Positions 35,320-45,497 of a stretch of 64,000 bases of DNA are shown here, piece after piece. Every line of letters starts with the position of its first letter. Position 1 is the stretch's first letter. The notes under the pieces were generated by a model, which worked only from the letters and a program-made list of their open reading frames with translations, was not told where the DNA came from and did not search any database. The translations under genes and the position numbers were made by a program. The DNA is from Rosettibacter primus (GTDB taxonomy: Bacteria; Bacteroidota; Ignavibacteria; Ignavibacteriales; Melioribacteraceae), in assembly GCF_036860675.1 (NCBI RefSeq), contig NZ_JAYKGK010000008.1:62001-126000 (forward strand), in the 5' to 3' direction.

Positions 35320-36474
35320 TCAGCGTTTATAGGTTAGATGATGTTTGACAGCATCTACGATGTGTTTAAGTTCGGCAAGGTCGACCATCCGTCCTTTCTG
35401 ACCAACAGATTTTACTTCCTTCAAAATATCATATTGCGTCTGCTCATCAAGTTCTGATTCACCAATTAAATTTAATGCATATCTTAGTGATGCGATTCCC
35501 GACATATGGTCTAAAGCAAAACTTCTTTCTCTACCAATAACTGCAGGACTTAAGCTTTCATAATGCATTGGATTGATAGAAGCAGCGTGGGTATGAACTC
35601 CGGCACAGTGAGTAAATGCATTCATACCAGTAATCGGGAAATTAGCTGGTATTGGAATCCCAGAATGTTTACTAACTAGATTATATAAATCAATAAGTTT
35701 GTGAAGATTCCATCGATTTTCTCCAAAATCTACTGTAAGAACAACCAGTAATTGAGCTAAATCGACTATACCTGCTCTTTCACCCAAACTAAGAGTTGTT
35801 GCGTCAATTATATCGGCTCCAGCGCGATATGCATCAAGTGCATTTGCGAGTGCCAGTCCTCTATCATTATGGCAATGCACAGCAACTTTAGGATATAAAT
35901 TTCTCTTATTAAATTCTTCTTTCAATCTTGAAATATAATCATACATACTTCTCTTGCCTGGTATCATGTATCCTGTAGTATCAGCAACACTGATAATGTC
36001 GGCTCCTGCTTCAATAGCAGCAACAGAAGCTTTCACAACATTTTCAAACTGTGACCTTACAGTATCTTCAGGAGTATATCGAATTAATAAATCAGGTTTT
36101 TGACTTTTAGCGTATTTAATTATATCGGTAATTTGTTTAATTGCACTATCGAGGTCTTTCTTAAAAACTGTGTTTAATCTTTCATCGGATACGCAATAAA
36201 AAACACCAATAAAGCCTACACCACATTCAAGTGCCATGTCAACATCCTGTTTTAATGACCTTGAATGAGCTCCTACAATAGCCTTATAATTTTTTTGAGC
36301 AATAGATTTTACAGCTTCATGAATTTCAGGCGTAACCATTGGATGCCCGGCTTCGATAATATCGATGCCGATTTCATCGAGTAAATTTGCAATTGCAAGC
36401 TTGATGTGCTTATCAAAATAAACACCGGGGGTTTGTTCCCCTTCTCTTAAAGTTGAGTCTAAAACCCAGACCAA
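35320..36474 (-). CDS. lysS: Homocitrate synthase, first enzyme of the aminoadipate pathway
   Basis: The 384-residue protein belongs to the HMGL-like family: LDSTLREGEQTPGVYF at the N-terminus, AVHCHNDRGLALANALDAYRAGADIID with the metal His pair, and a C-terminal GMNAFTHCAGVHTHA block. It condenses acetyl-CoA and 2-oxoglutarate. The start is a TTG immediately after the lysW stop, with GGGGAG inside lysW as ribosome site. A 2-isopropylmalate synthase is the alternative, but the length (no regulatory domain) and lysWX neighbours favour homocitrate. Confidence 0.85.
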   Translation of the reverse strand: MVWVLDSTLREGEQTPGVYFDKHIKLAIANLLDEIGIDIIEAGHPMVTPEIHEAVKSIAQKNYKAIVGAHSRSLKQDVDMALECGVGFIGVFYCVSDERLNTVFKKDLDSAIKQITDIIKYAKSQKPDLLIRYTPEDTVRSQFENVVKASVAAIEAGADIISVADTTGYMIPGKRSMYDYISRLKEEFNKRNLYPKVAVHCHNDRGLALANALDAYRAGADIIDATTLSLGERAGIVDLAQLLVVLTVDFGENRWNLHKLIDLYNLVSKHSGIPIPANFPITGMNAFTHCAGVHTHAASINPMHYESLSPAVIGRERSFALDHMSGIASLRYALNLIGESELDEQTQYDILKEVKSVGQKGRMVDLAELKHIVDAVKHHLTYKR

Positions 36475-36642
36475 TTATTCTCCCCAATCTTCTTCTTCTT
36501 GAGGTGCTTCGTTTAATGTTGGAGGGTTAAGAGAAACAACTTCAAGTTCAGTTCCACAATCGGGACATTCAAGTAATTCTCCAACTACTGTCCCTTCCTT
36601 TAATTCAATCATTGCACCACAAACAGGGCATTCTGCTTTCAT
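36475..36642 (-). CDS. lysW: LysW amino-group carrier protein
   Basis: The protein has 55 residues from the ATG at 36642, with an AGGAG site; a longer frame is not needed. It has two zinc-binding pairs, CPVCG and CPDCG, an acidic surface, and the required C-terminus EDWGE, whose last Glu carries the substrate through its gamma-carboxyl group. LysW carries lysine intermediates from aminoadipate onward. It heads the operon lysW-lysS-lysX-lysY-GATase-lysZ-lysJ. Confidence 0.95.
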   Translation of the reverse strand: MKAECPVCGAMIELKEGTVVGELLECPDCGTELEVVSLNPPTLNEAPQEEEDWGE

Positions 36643-36774
36643 ATTGCTCCTAAAATTTTTTGCGAAGATAAAAAATATTTTGCGGCTTTGCAATAAAAAC
36701 AGTTGTTAAAAAAAATATTTTTTAATTTTATGCATAATAATGCATAATTATAAGTTAAATATTTATAAAAATTT

Positions 36775-37761
36775 TCAAACTGTATCGAGTCTCTTAATAA
36801 TTTCTACAGAATCTATACCTTCTGCTTGAGCAGAAAAATTCGGAATTATACGATGACGTAAAACTGGAATAAGAAATGTTCTCACATCTTCAATTGACGG
36901 AGTAAATCTTCCTTCCATTACTGCTTTTGTTTTTGCAGCAAGTATTAAATACTGTGATGCCCTTGGACCTGCACCCCAACTTATCCAATCTTTAATAAAT
37001 TTATTTGTTCCATCGACTGGACGTGTTGATTTAACAAATTTAACAGCATATTCGATAACATTTTCTGCAACTGGAACTCTCGTGATAAAATCCTGAAAGA
37101 AAATTATATCTTCAGCATTAAGTATCTTTTGCAATTCTGGTTTATAATCGCTTGTAGTTTGTTTTATAATTTTAATTTCTTCATCAAAAGACGGATAATC
37201 AAGCCAGAGATTGAACATAAATCTATCAAGCTGTGCTTCAGGTAATGGATAAGTTCCTTCTTGTTCAATAGGATTTTGTGTTGCAAGCACAAAAAATGGT
37301 TCTTCGAGTTTGTATGTAACACCAGCTGCAGTGACTTTATGTTCCTGCATAGCTTCGAGTAATGCTGATTGAGTTTTGGGAGGAGTGCGATTTATTTCAT
37401 CTGCAAGAATAATATTTGCAAAAATTGGTCCTTTTATAAATCTAAAATCTCTCTTTTTAGTTATCGAATCTTCTTCAATTATTTCTGTTCCTGTAATATC
37501 ACTTGGCATTAAATCAGGGGTAAATTGAATACGACTAAATTTTAAATCGAGTACTTCTGAGAGTGTTTTAATTAAAAGAGTTTTTGCTAGACCAGGGACT
37601 CCAACTAAAAGGCAATGGCCTCTTGACAACAAACTTACAATTAAGTTACTAATAATTTCTTCCTGTCCAACTATGACCTTTGAAATTTCCTTTTTAATTT
37701 CTTTAACAGCTTCAGATAGTTTTTCAACTATCTCAATATCATTTATATTTTTGTTATTCAC
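36775..37761 (-). CDS. MoxR-family AAA+ ATPase
   Basis: The 328-residue ATPase has Walker A GVPGLAKTLLIKT, Walker B ILADEINR, sensor TQNPIEQEGTYPLPEAQLDRF and a C-terminal lid with APSIEDV-like ERFTPSIEDVRTFLIPVLRHRI. MoxR proteins act as chaperones, often with von Willebrand domain proteins. Here it follows the three parvulin genes by 19 bp, an arrangement seen in Bacteroidota. No VWA gene lies in the window. Confidence 0.92.
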   Translation of the reverse strand: MNNKNINDIEIVEKLSEAVKEIKKEISKVIVGQEEIISNLIVSLLSRGHCLLVGVPGLAKTLLIKTLSEVLDLKFSRIQFTPDLMPSDITGTEIIEEDSITKKRDFRFIKGPIFANIILADEINRTPPKTQSALLEAMQEHKVTAAGVTYKLEEPFFVLATQNPIEQEGTYPLPEAQLDRFMFNLWLDYPSFDEEIKIIKQTTSDYKPELQKILNAEDIIFFQDFITRVPVAENVIEYAVKFVKSTRPVDGTNKFIKDWISWGAGPRASQYLILAAKTKAVMEGRFTPSIEDVRTFLIPVLRHRIIPNFSAQAEGIDSVEIIKRLDTV

Positions 37762-37780
37762 TTTATTCCTTTTGATTTAT

Positions 37781-39046
37781 TTATAATCTAACTTCCCAAT
37801 AAATTTTTCCTTTAATTTCATCCATCCAATTTTTATAAAGTTTTTGTTTCTTATAATATTCTGCAAGTCTTTTAATTTCATTATAATCAAGTTCAAGGTC
37901 AGCTTTATGCTGTGGAATTCTTTTAATTAGTTTCACAATGTGATATCCGTAATTATTTCTATCAAGTTCCATTCTTTTAGGGAAACTAATATCTCCTTCC
38001 TTCATTTTATAAATCTGATCAACTATTGATTTATCAAGCTGATTAGCTTCAAATGTACCAAGAACACCACCAAATTTTGCACTTTCTTTATCGTCACTAT
38101 ATTTTTTTGCATAATATTCAAACGTGTTTTTGCCAGAAATTATACTGTCTCTTATTTCATTTAAAAATTCTATTGCTCTGAGGTCCGACTCATTATCAGA
38201 TTTCATTTTAATCAAAATGTGACGTGTATGAATGGATTCACCTCTCCTTTCGAGCATTTGAATTATATGAAAACCAACTGGAGATTCAACTATTCCAGAT
38301 AATTGATTAGGAGCCAGTGAAAATGCAACTGCTTCAAATTCAGGGTAGAAAACACCACGCTTTACAAATCCCAGGTCACCACCCTGAGCAGCACTGCCGG
38401 GGTCATCAGAATATTTTTTAGCAAGTTCAGCAAAATCAGCTCCCTTTTTCAAAGAATCAAGAAGAGTTTTTGCAAGTTCATATGCTTTTTTTCTTGCTCT
38501 TTCACCAGTTTTTGGATTCTGAAATATATGTGCTATTTCATATTTTTCTGGCACAATACCAAGTGAATCTTTATACATTTCAAAAAAATCTTCTACTTCT
38601 TTACGTGATACCTGAACATCACCAAATTTCTTTTGCTGCAGCATTTGAGCCATAAGATTTTTTCTTGTATCATCTCTTAAAACTCGTTTTATTTTTTCGA
38701 CAGGCATTCCATAAACCTGTTCTAATTTTTCTTGTGAACCATATTGTTGAATAAAATAATTAATCTGATAATCAAGCTGACTTTTAACCTGGTCATCAGA
38801 AACAACAATCGAATCAAGTTCAGCCTGAGCATATAAAAGTTTCTCTTCTATCATCTGCATCAAAACATTTCGTAGCATATTTGAATCAGGTGCACTCATA
38901 TTTCTTTGAGCCGCTTCATAATTCGCTCGAAAATCCAATTCAGATTTTAAAATTATTTCATTATCTACTACAGCAACAATTTTATCAAGCACCTGTTGTG
39001 CAAAAGCTGATGTGCTAATCAATAATGCCAAAAAAATTTTTTTCAT
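37781..39046 (-). CDS. surA: SurA-like periplasmic peptidyl-prolyl isomerase
   Basis: This 421-residue protein has a signal peptide (residues 1-16, ending AFAQ), a SurA-type N-terminal helical region (LDKIVAVVDNEIILKSELDFRANY) and two parvulin domains, at about 170-270 (AHIFQNPKTGERARKKAYELAKTL, DPGSAAQGGDLGFV) and 275-375 (HILIK, KESAKFGGVLGTF). SurA chaperones outer-membrane proteins. It is the third of three tandem isomerases before MoxR. Confidence 0.9.
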   Translation of the reverse strand: MKKIFLALLISTSAFAQQVLDKIVAVVDNEIILKSELDFRANYEAAQRNMSAPDSNMLRNVLMQMIEEKLLYAQAELDSIVVSDDQVKSQLDYQINYFIQQYGSQEKLEQVYGMPVEKIKRVLRDDTRKNLMAQMLQQKKFGDVQVSRKEVEDFFEMYKDSLGIVPEKYEIAHIFQNPKTGERARKKAYELAKTLLDSLKKGADFAELAKKYSDDPGSAAQGGDLGFVKRGVFYPEFEAVAFSLAPNQLSGIVESPVGFHIIQMLERRGESIHTRHILIKMKSDNESDLRAIEFLNEIRDSIISGKNTFEYYAKKYSDDKESAKFGGVLGTFEANQLDKSIVDQIYKMKEGDISFPKRMELDRNNYGYHIVKLIKRIPQHKADLELDYNEIKRLAEYYKKQKLYKNWMDEIKGKIYWEVRL

Positions 39047-39051
39047 GTTAA

Positions 39052-39879
39052 TTACCTTTTTATTTCAACATCATAATCAGAAATTAATTCTTCAATGTAA
39101 TTCTGAATAAACTCTTTGTTTTTTATAACCTGATATCTTTCTTTTACTTTTTCTTTTATCACTTCAAATGGCGGAATAATTCCTTTATCAAATTTTTCTT
39201 CGAGCTGGACTACAGCATATTTATTTTTTTCTGCTTCGATTACAATGCTAATTTCACCTGGCAACATGAATGAAATTATTCTTGCCAAACTTGCTGGTTG
39301 TAATTGATATCCATAATACAAACTATTGGTCTCTGAACTTATAATTGAAGATGTATTAGCAAATGCATTTAATGCTTTATCCCATCCGCTTTCTATTAAA
39401 ATTGTTCTAAATTTTACAGCATCATCAAAGTTATTAAAATAAATAATGTTAATGCGATATAAATCATCTAAAAGACGAAAGTCTTCCTTTAATAATTCAT
39501 AATAATCTCGAAGTTCTACTTCATCAGGCGAATTTGTATTTTCAGATAATATTTTATTGATAAGAAATGCAGCTGCCAATTCTTTTTTCGACCTTTCTAA
39601 AATTGAATTAAATTCTTTATCCTCAGTAATTCCTTCTTCGATAGCTTTTTGATACAAAACTTCTCTTTCAATCCATTCATTTATGAATTGTTCTCGTAGT
39701 TTTGTATTGTTCGATTTTTCGCCGAGTGCAATATTTAGCTCATCTTCTGTAAGAACAGCATCTCTTATTCTTACAATTTCATTTGATTTTCTTTCTTCTT
39801 TTGAACAACCAAAGAAAATAAAAAGAACAAAGAAAGCAAAAAATATTTTATTGTTTGAATGCTTTAGCAAGTTCATCAT
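39052..39879 (-). CDS. Lipoprotein of the SurA/PpiC type
   Basis: The 275-residue protein has a lipoprotein signal (residues 1-25, lipobox FFGC with Cys25), and SurA-like N-terminal helices (LNIALGEKSNNTKLREQFINEWIEREVLYQKAIEEG). The region where a parvulin domain would lie lacks the conserved parvulin His and GGDLG-type motifs, so it may be a chaperone without isomerase activity. It overlaps the upstream isomerase gene by 32 bp and lies 5 bp before the next. Confidence 0.72.
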   Translation of the reverse strand: MMNLLKHSNNKIFFAFFVLFIFFGCSKEERKSNEIVRIRDAVLTEDELNIALGEKSNNTKLREQFINEWIEREVLYQKAIEEGITEDKEFNSILERSKKELAAAFLINKILSENTNSPDEVELRDYYELLKEDFRLLDDLYRINIIYFNNFDDAVKFRTILIESGWDKALNAFANTSSIISSETNSLYYGYQLQPASLARIISFMLPGEISIVIEAEKNKYAVVQLEEKFDKGIIPPFEVIKEKVKERYQVIKNKEFIQNYIEELISDYDVEIKR

Positions 39880-41830
39880 AATAATATTTTGGATGATACA
39901 ATTTTTTTAATCTGTTAATATATGATTCTTCAAGACGTTTACTTTCCAGTTCTTGTAAAATTCCCATAATTTCATTTCGAACTTCTGCAAATGTTTTAAT
40001 TCGTGATGGTTCTCTATTTGTCAGTTTTAAAATTATCCAATTATTCCCATTTTTGAATGGTGCTGAAATATCTCCTATGTTTTTAATTTTATTTGCTTCA
40101 TCAGCAAGACCATTATCACCAATTTCAACTAACTCGTTCTTAGACTGACTTCGCGCAGATGATTTTTTATTATACTTTATCATTAATGAATCAAAATCAA
40201 CTCCACTTTTTGCTTGGTTATAAATTACATTTGCCAAAGAATCAGAATCAACTCTTATTTCTTTGAAGGCAACTCTGTCTTTCCATTTAAAATTTTCTTT
40301 ATTCTTTTCATAATAATTCATAGCCATTATGCTATCTACTTTTACTTTTGACCAGACCTCTTCTTCAAGAATTTTGAAAAGATAAATTCCGTTTTCATAA
40401 TCTTTAATTAAAGAAGCAAATTCTGGATTAACTTTATCATATTGCAATGCTTTTTCTCTAATTAATAATTCTCCTGCATAATCTTCGATTGCTTCATTCA
40501 ACATGTCTGAACTTAATTTTCTAAAAACATAATCACCTTTTCCCTTCATATAATTGAATAATGAATCGCACAATATTTTATTTTTATTTAGTTCAAAAAT
40601 TACTCCCATTCCTAATTCATAATGTATCACACTTTGAGAATAGTCATTAATATTCTTTAATGAATCGGAGTAAGAAAGGACTCTATCAAATAAATCTTTT
40701 TTAATTTCCAGATTTGCCTGTTTAATCAAACTTTGTTTTAACTTCATTAAATCTTTTTTATAACGCAGATTTTTATATGTTTTTTCTAATTCATCTTTGC
40801 TTTCTTCAAAACTTGGGATTGGTTTTTCTTCTGTCAATTTTATTATGTGATAGCCATAAGAAGTTTTAACAATTGGAGAAATTTCTCCAACCTTTAATTT
40901 AAATGCAGCATTTTCAAATTCAGGAACCATGCGGTGACGCTGAAAATATCCTAAATCACCCTTATTCTTTGCACTGTATTTATCATCAGAATATTCCATT
41001 GCCAGTTCACCAAAGTCTGCACCTTCCTGAATTTTCTTTTGTACTTCTAAGATTTTTTGATAAGCTTTTAATGTATCAACATTACCGAGAGAATCTCTCG
41101 AGCTTGCAAGAATATGTTGAGCACGAATCATATGTCTTCTTGGAATTTTCCCAACAACTTTAATGATATGATAAGCAAAATTTGATTTTAATAATTGTGG
41201 ATAAATTTTACCTGGTTCAGTAGAATAAATTGCATCTTCAATTTCTGGGATTACAATTTCTCCAGCTGTAACAAAACCAACATCACCGCCTTTTTCTTTT
41301 GAGTATGTGTCCTTAGAATATTCTCTGGCAAGTTTTTCAAAATCTTCTCCATTGTTAATTCTTTTAATTAATTCATTCCCGAATTCAATTGTTTGTTGTT
41401 CGTTCATCGAAGAATCAGGTCTTAACATTATATGAGCTACTTGATATTCATATCTTCTTCTTTCATAAAGTTGTTTAATCCCTGGTTTAATTAATTCATC
41501 ATTAAGATAGAATGTAGTACCTATGTTTGTTTTATAATCATTCAATTCTTTTTGCATATCTTCATCTGAATAATAACCTCTTACGAATGCATCACGGAGT
41601 TTCATTCTGTAATTAACATAAAGGTCTAAAAATTTTTTATAATTACTTATTGAATCCTGTTTAGCATTTTCGATATTGCCGGAATTTTTAGCATATGCTT
41701 TTTCAAACTCGTCCATATAAATTTTATTTTTACCAAATTCTGCAACAACAATTTTAGAATGTTCAACAGCACAGGAAGTAAAAACGGAGATTATAACAGG
41801 CATCAATAAAAACATTTTTTTAATATGCAT
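39848..41830 (-). CDS. Lipoprotein peptidyl-prolyl isomerase with two parvulin domains
   Basis: The protein has 660 residues from the ATG at 41830 with GGAGG upstream. A lipoprotein signal (lipobox FTSC) is followed by a helical region and two parvulin domains: about residues 130-235 (AHIMLRPDSS, KEKGGDVGFV) and 236-350 (AQHILASSRDS, KNKGDLGYF). A long C-terminal part has a degenerate third unit (about 535-625). Together with the next two genes it forms a periplasmic folding cluster that should serve outer-membrane proteins. Confidence 0.88.
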   Translation of the reverse strand: MHIKKMFLLMPVIISVFTSCAVEHSKIVVAEFGKNKIYMDEFEKAYAKNSGNIENAKQDSISNYKKFLDLYVNYRMKLRDAFVRGYYSDEDMQKELNDYKTNIGTTFYLNDELIKPGIKQLYERRRYEYQVAHIMLRPDSSMNEQQTIEFGNELIKRINNGEDFEKLAREYSKDTYSKEKGGDVGFVTAGEIVIPEIEDAIYSTEPGKIYPQLLKSNFAYHIIKVVGKIPRRHMIRAQHILASSRDSLGNVDTLKAYQKILEVQKKIQEGADFGELAMEYSDDKYSAKNKGDLGYFQRHRMVPEFENAAFKLKVGEISPIVKTSYGYHIIKLTEEKPIPSFEESKDELEKTYKNLRYKKDLMKLKQSLIKQANLEIKKDLFDRVLSYSDSLKNINDYSQSVIHYELGMGVIFELNKNKILCDSLFNYMKGKGDYVFRKLSSDMLNEAIEDYAGELLIREKALQYDKVNPEFASLIKDYENGIYLFKILEEEVWSKVKVDSIMAMNYYEKNKENFKWKDRVAFKEIRVDSDSLANVIYNQAKSGVDFDSLMIKYNKKSSARSQSKNELVEIGDNGLADEANKIKNIGDISAPFKNGNNWIILKLTNREPSRIKTFAEVRNEIMGILQELESKRLEESYINRLKKLYHPKYYYDELAKAFKQ

Positions 41831-41995
41831 AGCTAAAATCCTCCACAATAATTTTATTTAGTTGTTTTTAATAATTCTATTCATAAAAAAGTTTCTTGCA
41901 TTCTAATTTTATCTTTATTTCAATATCACAAATATTTTACAAAGCTAAAATGAAATCTTTTTGTAATAATCTGCAACTCAAGTATGTCAATGGAA

Positions 41996-42937
41996 TTATA
42001 CAGGGAAAGGTTTGGTATTCCTTTCCCAGAAAACGCCGTATTCGAAGCCCTGTATTTTTTTTTCTTTTTCGGCAATATGAAGTCTTTTTTCTGCTAACGA
42101 TGCAAAATATTTATCTATCTCAATTCCTACATAATTTCTTCCTAATTTTTTTGCTACAACCGAAGTAGTTCCAGAACCTAAAAATGGGTCAAGTACAATA
42201 TCATTTTTATTTGTGCTTGCTAAAATAAGTTTTGCAATTAATTTTTCCGGCTTTTGAGTTGGATGAATTGTATTTTCAGGCATTGACCAGAACGGCACAG
42301 AAATGTCAGTCCAGATATTTGAAGGATGAGTTAATCTATAATTCCCTTCCGAAGAATCTAACCAGTCTTTCGGATTCCCATTCTCATCTCTGTAAGGAGC
42401 AATAACTTTCTTCATCAATTTAACTGAATCTATATTGAATGTATATTTGTTTGAAACAGTACAAAACCAAATATCTTCCGAACTATTTTTCCAATTTGAT
42501 TTTGAACCTCTTCCCTTTTCTCTTTCCCATGTAATTCGGTTTCGAATTATAAAATGTTTTTCTAAAGCTAAAGGAATTGAAATTGAAGTATGCCAGTCGC
42601 CACAAAAATAAATTGTTGCAGTTGGTTTTAAAGTTCGCTTCAATTTTATTATAAATTGTTCAATCCAGCTTGAGTAATCTAATATTGATTGTTCCTTGAA
42701 CTTAAGTTTGTTAAAAGATTTATTAAGATTATACGGCGGATCAACAAAAAGTAAATCTACAAAGGAATCTGGAAGATAATCCAGAACGGTGAATAAATCC
42801 TGACAGATTGTTTTATTCAATATATCTTTTACTTCAGCTTTATTTTTTAGTTTGATTAACTTCTTTGAATATTTTTTCAATTCATAATCAGATAAAAAGA
42901 TTGTTCTGTTTCTGGGTGCAACTTTTTTATTCTTCAT
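41996..42937 (-). CDS. Solitary DNA methyltransferase (beta-type, N6-adenine or N4-cytosine)
   Basis: This 313-residue protein has motif IV FVDPPYN (residues 65-70) before motif I DPFLGSGTTSVVAKKLGRNYVGIEID (about 247-272), the order of beta-class amino methyltransferases. A conserved THPSNIWTDI segment and HPTQKPEKL support the class. No restriction endonuclease gene is adjacent, as the neighbours are metG and the isomerase cluster, so it is an orphan, probably with a regulatory or replication-related role. Target sequence unknown. Confidence 0.88.
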   Translation of the reverse strand: MKNKKVAPRNRTIFLSDYELKKYSKKLIKLKNKAEVKDILNKTICQDLFTVLDYLPDSFVDLLFVDPPYNLNKSFNKLKFKEQSILDYSSWIEQFIIKLKRTLKPTATIYFCGDWHTSISIPLALEKHFIIRNRITWEREKGRGSKSNWKNSSEDIWFCTVSNKYTFNIDSVKLMKKVIAPYRDENGNPKDWLDSSEGNYRLTHPSNIWTDISVPFWSMPENTIHPTQKPEKLIAKLILASTNKNDIVLDPFLGSGTTSVVAKKLGRNYVGIEIDKYFASLAEKRLHIAEKEKKIQGFEYGVFWERNTKPFPV

Positions 42938-42975
42938 AAATGAAAAATTAGATTAGTTCAAAAAGAGAATATAAA

Positions 42976-45015
42976 TTATTTTGCAAGTGTGCCAGACTTA
43001 ATCGAGCTATCAATTTCGATTATCTTTACTTTTCCTTCTTCATCAGCATCAACAGCAAGTATCATTCCCTGTGAATCCAATCCAAACAATTTTGCCGGTT
43101 TTAAGTTGGCAACAATCAAAACATTTTTCCCAATTAATTCTTCTGGTTCATAGCTCTTTGCTATTCCAGCAACTACCTGTCTTTGTTCGTTACCCAGCTC
43201 AAGTTGAAGTTTAAGAAGCTTATCACTTTTCTTAACCTTTTCCGCTCCAATAATTTTTGCAACCTTTAGTTTTATACGTTTAAATTCATCTATTGTAATT
43301 TCTTCGTCTTTTTGAACATCCGTATCGACCGCACCAAGTTTATTAATTTGTTCTTCTATAATCTTATCTTCAATTTTATTGAATAAAATTTCTGGAGGAT
43401 TAAGTTTATGACCTTCTTTTAAATTCAATTTTCCGGATTCATTCCACTCACATTTTTCTGCATTAAGCATATTAAATATTTTGGAAGATGTGAAAGGAAT
43501 AACTGGTTCGAATAATTCAGCAAGAGTATAAATAGTATTAAGACAAATATTGATAGTTGTTCCGCATCTTGCTTTATTTTGCTTGATAGTAATCCATGGT
43601 TCAGAGTCATTAAAATATTTATTTGCAGCTCTTGCAAGATTCATCATTTCGAAAACTGCATCTTTGATTTTAAAGTGTTCAATAAGATTCCCAACTTTTT
43701 GAGGATATGATTTCAAAAGTTCAATCATGTTCTCATCTATTGGCTCTAAAGTTTCAAGTTTTGGAACTTTACCTTCAAAGTGTTTGAATGCAAAAGTAAA
43801 AGTTCTGTTAATGAAATTGCCAAGAATATCTGCAAGTTCGCCATTATTTCTTGCTTGAAATTCTTTCCAGTAAAAATCGGTATCTTTATTTTCAGGAAGA
43901 TTAGCTGCCAGTGTATATCTTAGCGGGTCAGGGGGAAATATTTCAAGGAAGTCAATTACATCAATTCCCCAGCCGCGTGATTTAGAAAATTTTTTCCCTT
44001 CAAAATTCAAAAATTCATTTGCAGGAACATTTTGAGGCAAAATATATTTGTCGTTATTGTAATCATTCCATGCCATTAACATTGCAGGAAATATTATTGT
44101 ATGAAAAACAACATTATCTTTCCCTATAAATGCAATATATTTTGTATTCGGGTCCTGCCAGTATCTTTTCCATAAATCGGGGTCATTTCTTTTTTCAGAA
44201 AGATCTTTCGTTGCCGATATGTAACCAAGAACAGCTTCGAACCAAACATACAAAACTTTTCCTTCTGCATTTGGGAGTGGAACTTTTATACCCCAATCTA
44301 AATCTCTCGTTACAGCTCTATCTTTTAATCCTTCGCTAAACCAACCTTTGCAATATTGAAGCACATTATCTTTCCAGCCATATTTTTTATTCATTTCATC
44401 AATATATTTTTCAAGACGTTCTTGATATCTGCCCAAAGGGAAATACCAGTGAGAAGTTTCTTTCAGTATAGGAGTTTCGCCGCTGATTTTGCTTTTAGGA
44501 TTTTTTAATTCTGAAGGTTCATAAAGTGAACCACATTTTTCACATTCATCACTTCTTGCTTCCTCGTATCCACAACGTGGACAAGTTCCTTCTACATATC
44601 TATCTGGCAAAAACATTTTAACTTTTTCATCATAAAACTGCATTGACTTTTTTTCTATCAGCAATCCATTATCATAATAACACTTAAAAAATTCCTGTCC
44701 TGTTTTATGATGTATTGGAATGCTTGTTCTTGAGTATATGTCGAAACTCATACCAAATTTTTCAAAAGCTTTTTTATTGAGTTCATGGTATCTGTCAATA
44801 ATAACTTTTGGATGAACTTTTTCTTTATCTGCTGTAATTGTTATCGGGACACCGTGTTCATCAGAACCGCAAATATAAATTACATCATCTCCATTAAGTC
44901 TTTTGTATCTTACATAAATATCTGCAGGTAAATAAGCTCCGCTTAAATGTCCAAGATGAATATTGCCATTTGCATAAGGCAGAGCAGAAGTTACAAGTAC
45001 TTTTTCCTTAGCCAA
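42976..45015 (-). CDS. metG: Methionine--tRNA ligase
   Basis: The 679-residue class I synthetase has the HIGH-type motif HLGH (in ALPYANGNIHLGHLSG), a zinc knuckle with CPRCG and CEKCG, and the KMSKS-type KFSKSRG loop. A C-terminal EMAP/Trbp tRNA-binding domain (about 570-679, IDEFKRIKLKVAKIIGAEKV) supports dimerisation. The layout is that of the long Gram-negative MetG. It lies 38 bp upstream of the methyltransferase in the same direction. Confidence 0.96.
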   Translation of the reverse strand: MAKEKVLVTSALPYANGNIHLGHLSGAYLPADIYVRYKRLNGDDVIYICGSDEHGVPITITADKEKVHPKVIIDRYHELNKKAFEKFGMSFDIYSRTSIPIHHKTGQEFFKCYYDNGLLIEKKSMQFYDEKVKMFLPDRYVEGTCPRCGYEEARSDECEKCGSLYEPSELKNPKSKISGETPILKETSHWYFPLGRYQERLEKYIDEMNKKYGWKDNVLQYCKGWFSEGLKDRAVTRDLDWGIKVPLPNAEGKVLYVWFEAVLGYISATKDLSEKRNDPDLWKRYWQDPNTKYIAFIGKDNVVFHTIIFPAMLMAWNDYNNDKYILPQNVPANEFLNFEGKKFSKSRGWGIDVIDFLEIFPPDPLRYTLAANLPENKDTDFYWKEFQARNNGELADILGNFINRTFTFAFKHFEGKVPKLETLEPIDENMIELLKSYPQKVGNLIEHFKIKDAVFEMMNLARAANKYFNDSEPWITIKQNKARCGTTINICLNTIYTLAELFEPVIPFTSSKIFNMLNAEKCEWNESGKLNLKEGHKLNPPEILFNKIEDKIIEEQINKLGAVDTDVQKDEEITIDEFKRIKLKVAKIIGAEKVKKSDKLLKLQLELGNEQRQVVAGIAKSYEPEELIGKNVLIVANLKPAKLFGLDSQGMILAVDADEEGKVKIIEIDSSIKSGTLAK

Positions 45016-45216
45016 GTTTTTCTCTCTTTTTATTAATAACTGCTAACAAATATAAGAAAATTCTAAATTGGAATACTTAATTGTTTTTCATAAAATCGAT
45101 ATTAATAATGAACCAAATTCAAAGGCATAAATCCAAAAATAATTTATATCAATTCGTATAGAATTTTAATAATTTTTACATGAAAAAAATTTCAATAAAA
45201 GATGAGGGATAATTAA

Positions 45217-45492
45217 ATGAAAAAATTAATGTCAACAGTAATATTTGCATTAGTAGATATTGTTTGTTTTGTTCAGGGAGGCGTAATTTTATTTTATGCT
45301 TTGCTTCATTTTCAATATAAAGTCGAAATAGCCAGAGGTGAAGGCTTTACAACTTCTGAGTTGCAAAATGTTCCTGTTGCAATTGGAGGATTTTATTATT
45401 ACTCAGAATCTTATATAAAAATTGCATTAATTGGTGTTGCATTGATAATTACTGGCTTTTTAATGCGAAGCTGGAAAAAAAGTTTTGAATAA
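45217..45492 (+). CDS. Small two-helix membrane protein of unknown function
   Basis: The 91-residue protein has two hydrophobic helices, at about residues 7-30 and 66-83, with a charged tail WKKSFE. It starts at an ATG with a GAGGG site, isolated between convergent and divergent neighbours. I do not recognise a family. The clear ribosome site and the start-to-stop position without overlap support it as a real gene. Confidence 0.5.
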   Translation: MKKLMSTVIFALVDIVCFVQGGVILFYALLHFQYKVEIARGEGFTTSELQNVPVAIGGFYYYSESYIKIALIGVALIITGFLMRSWKKSFE

Positions 45493-45497
45493 ATTCT

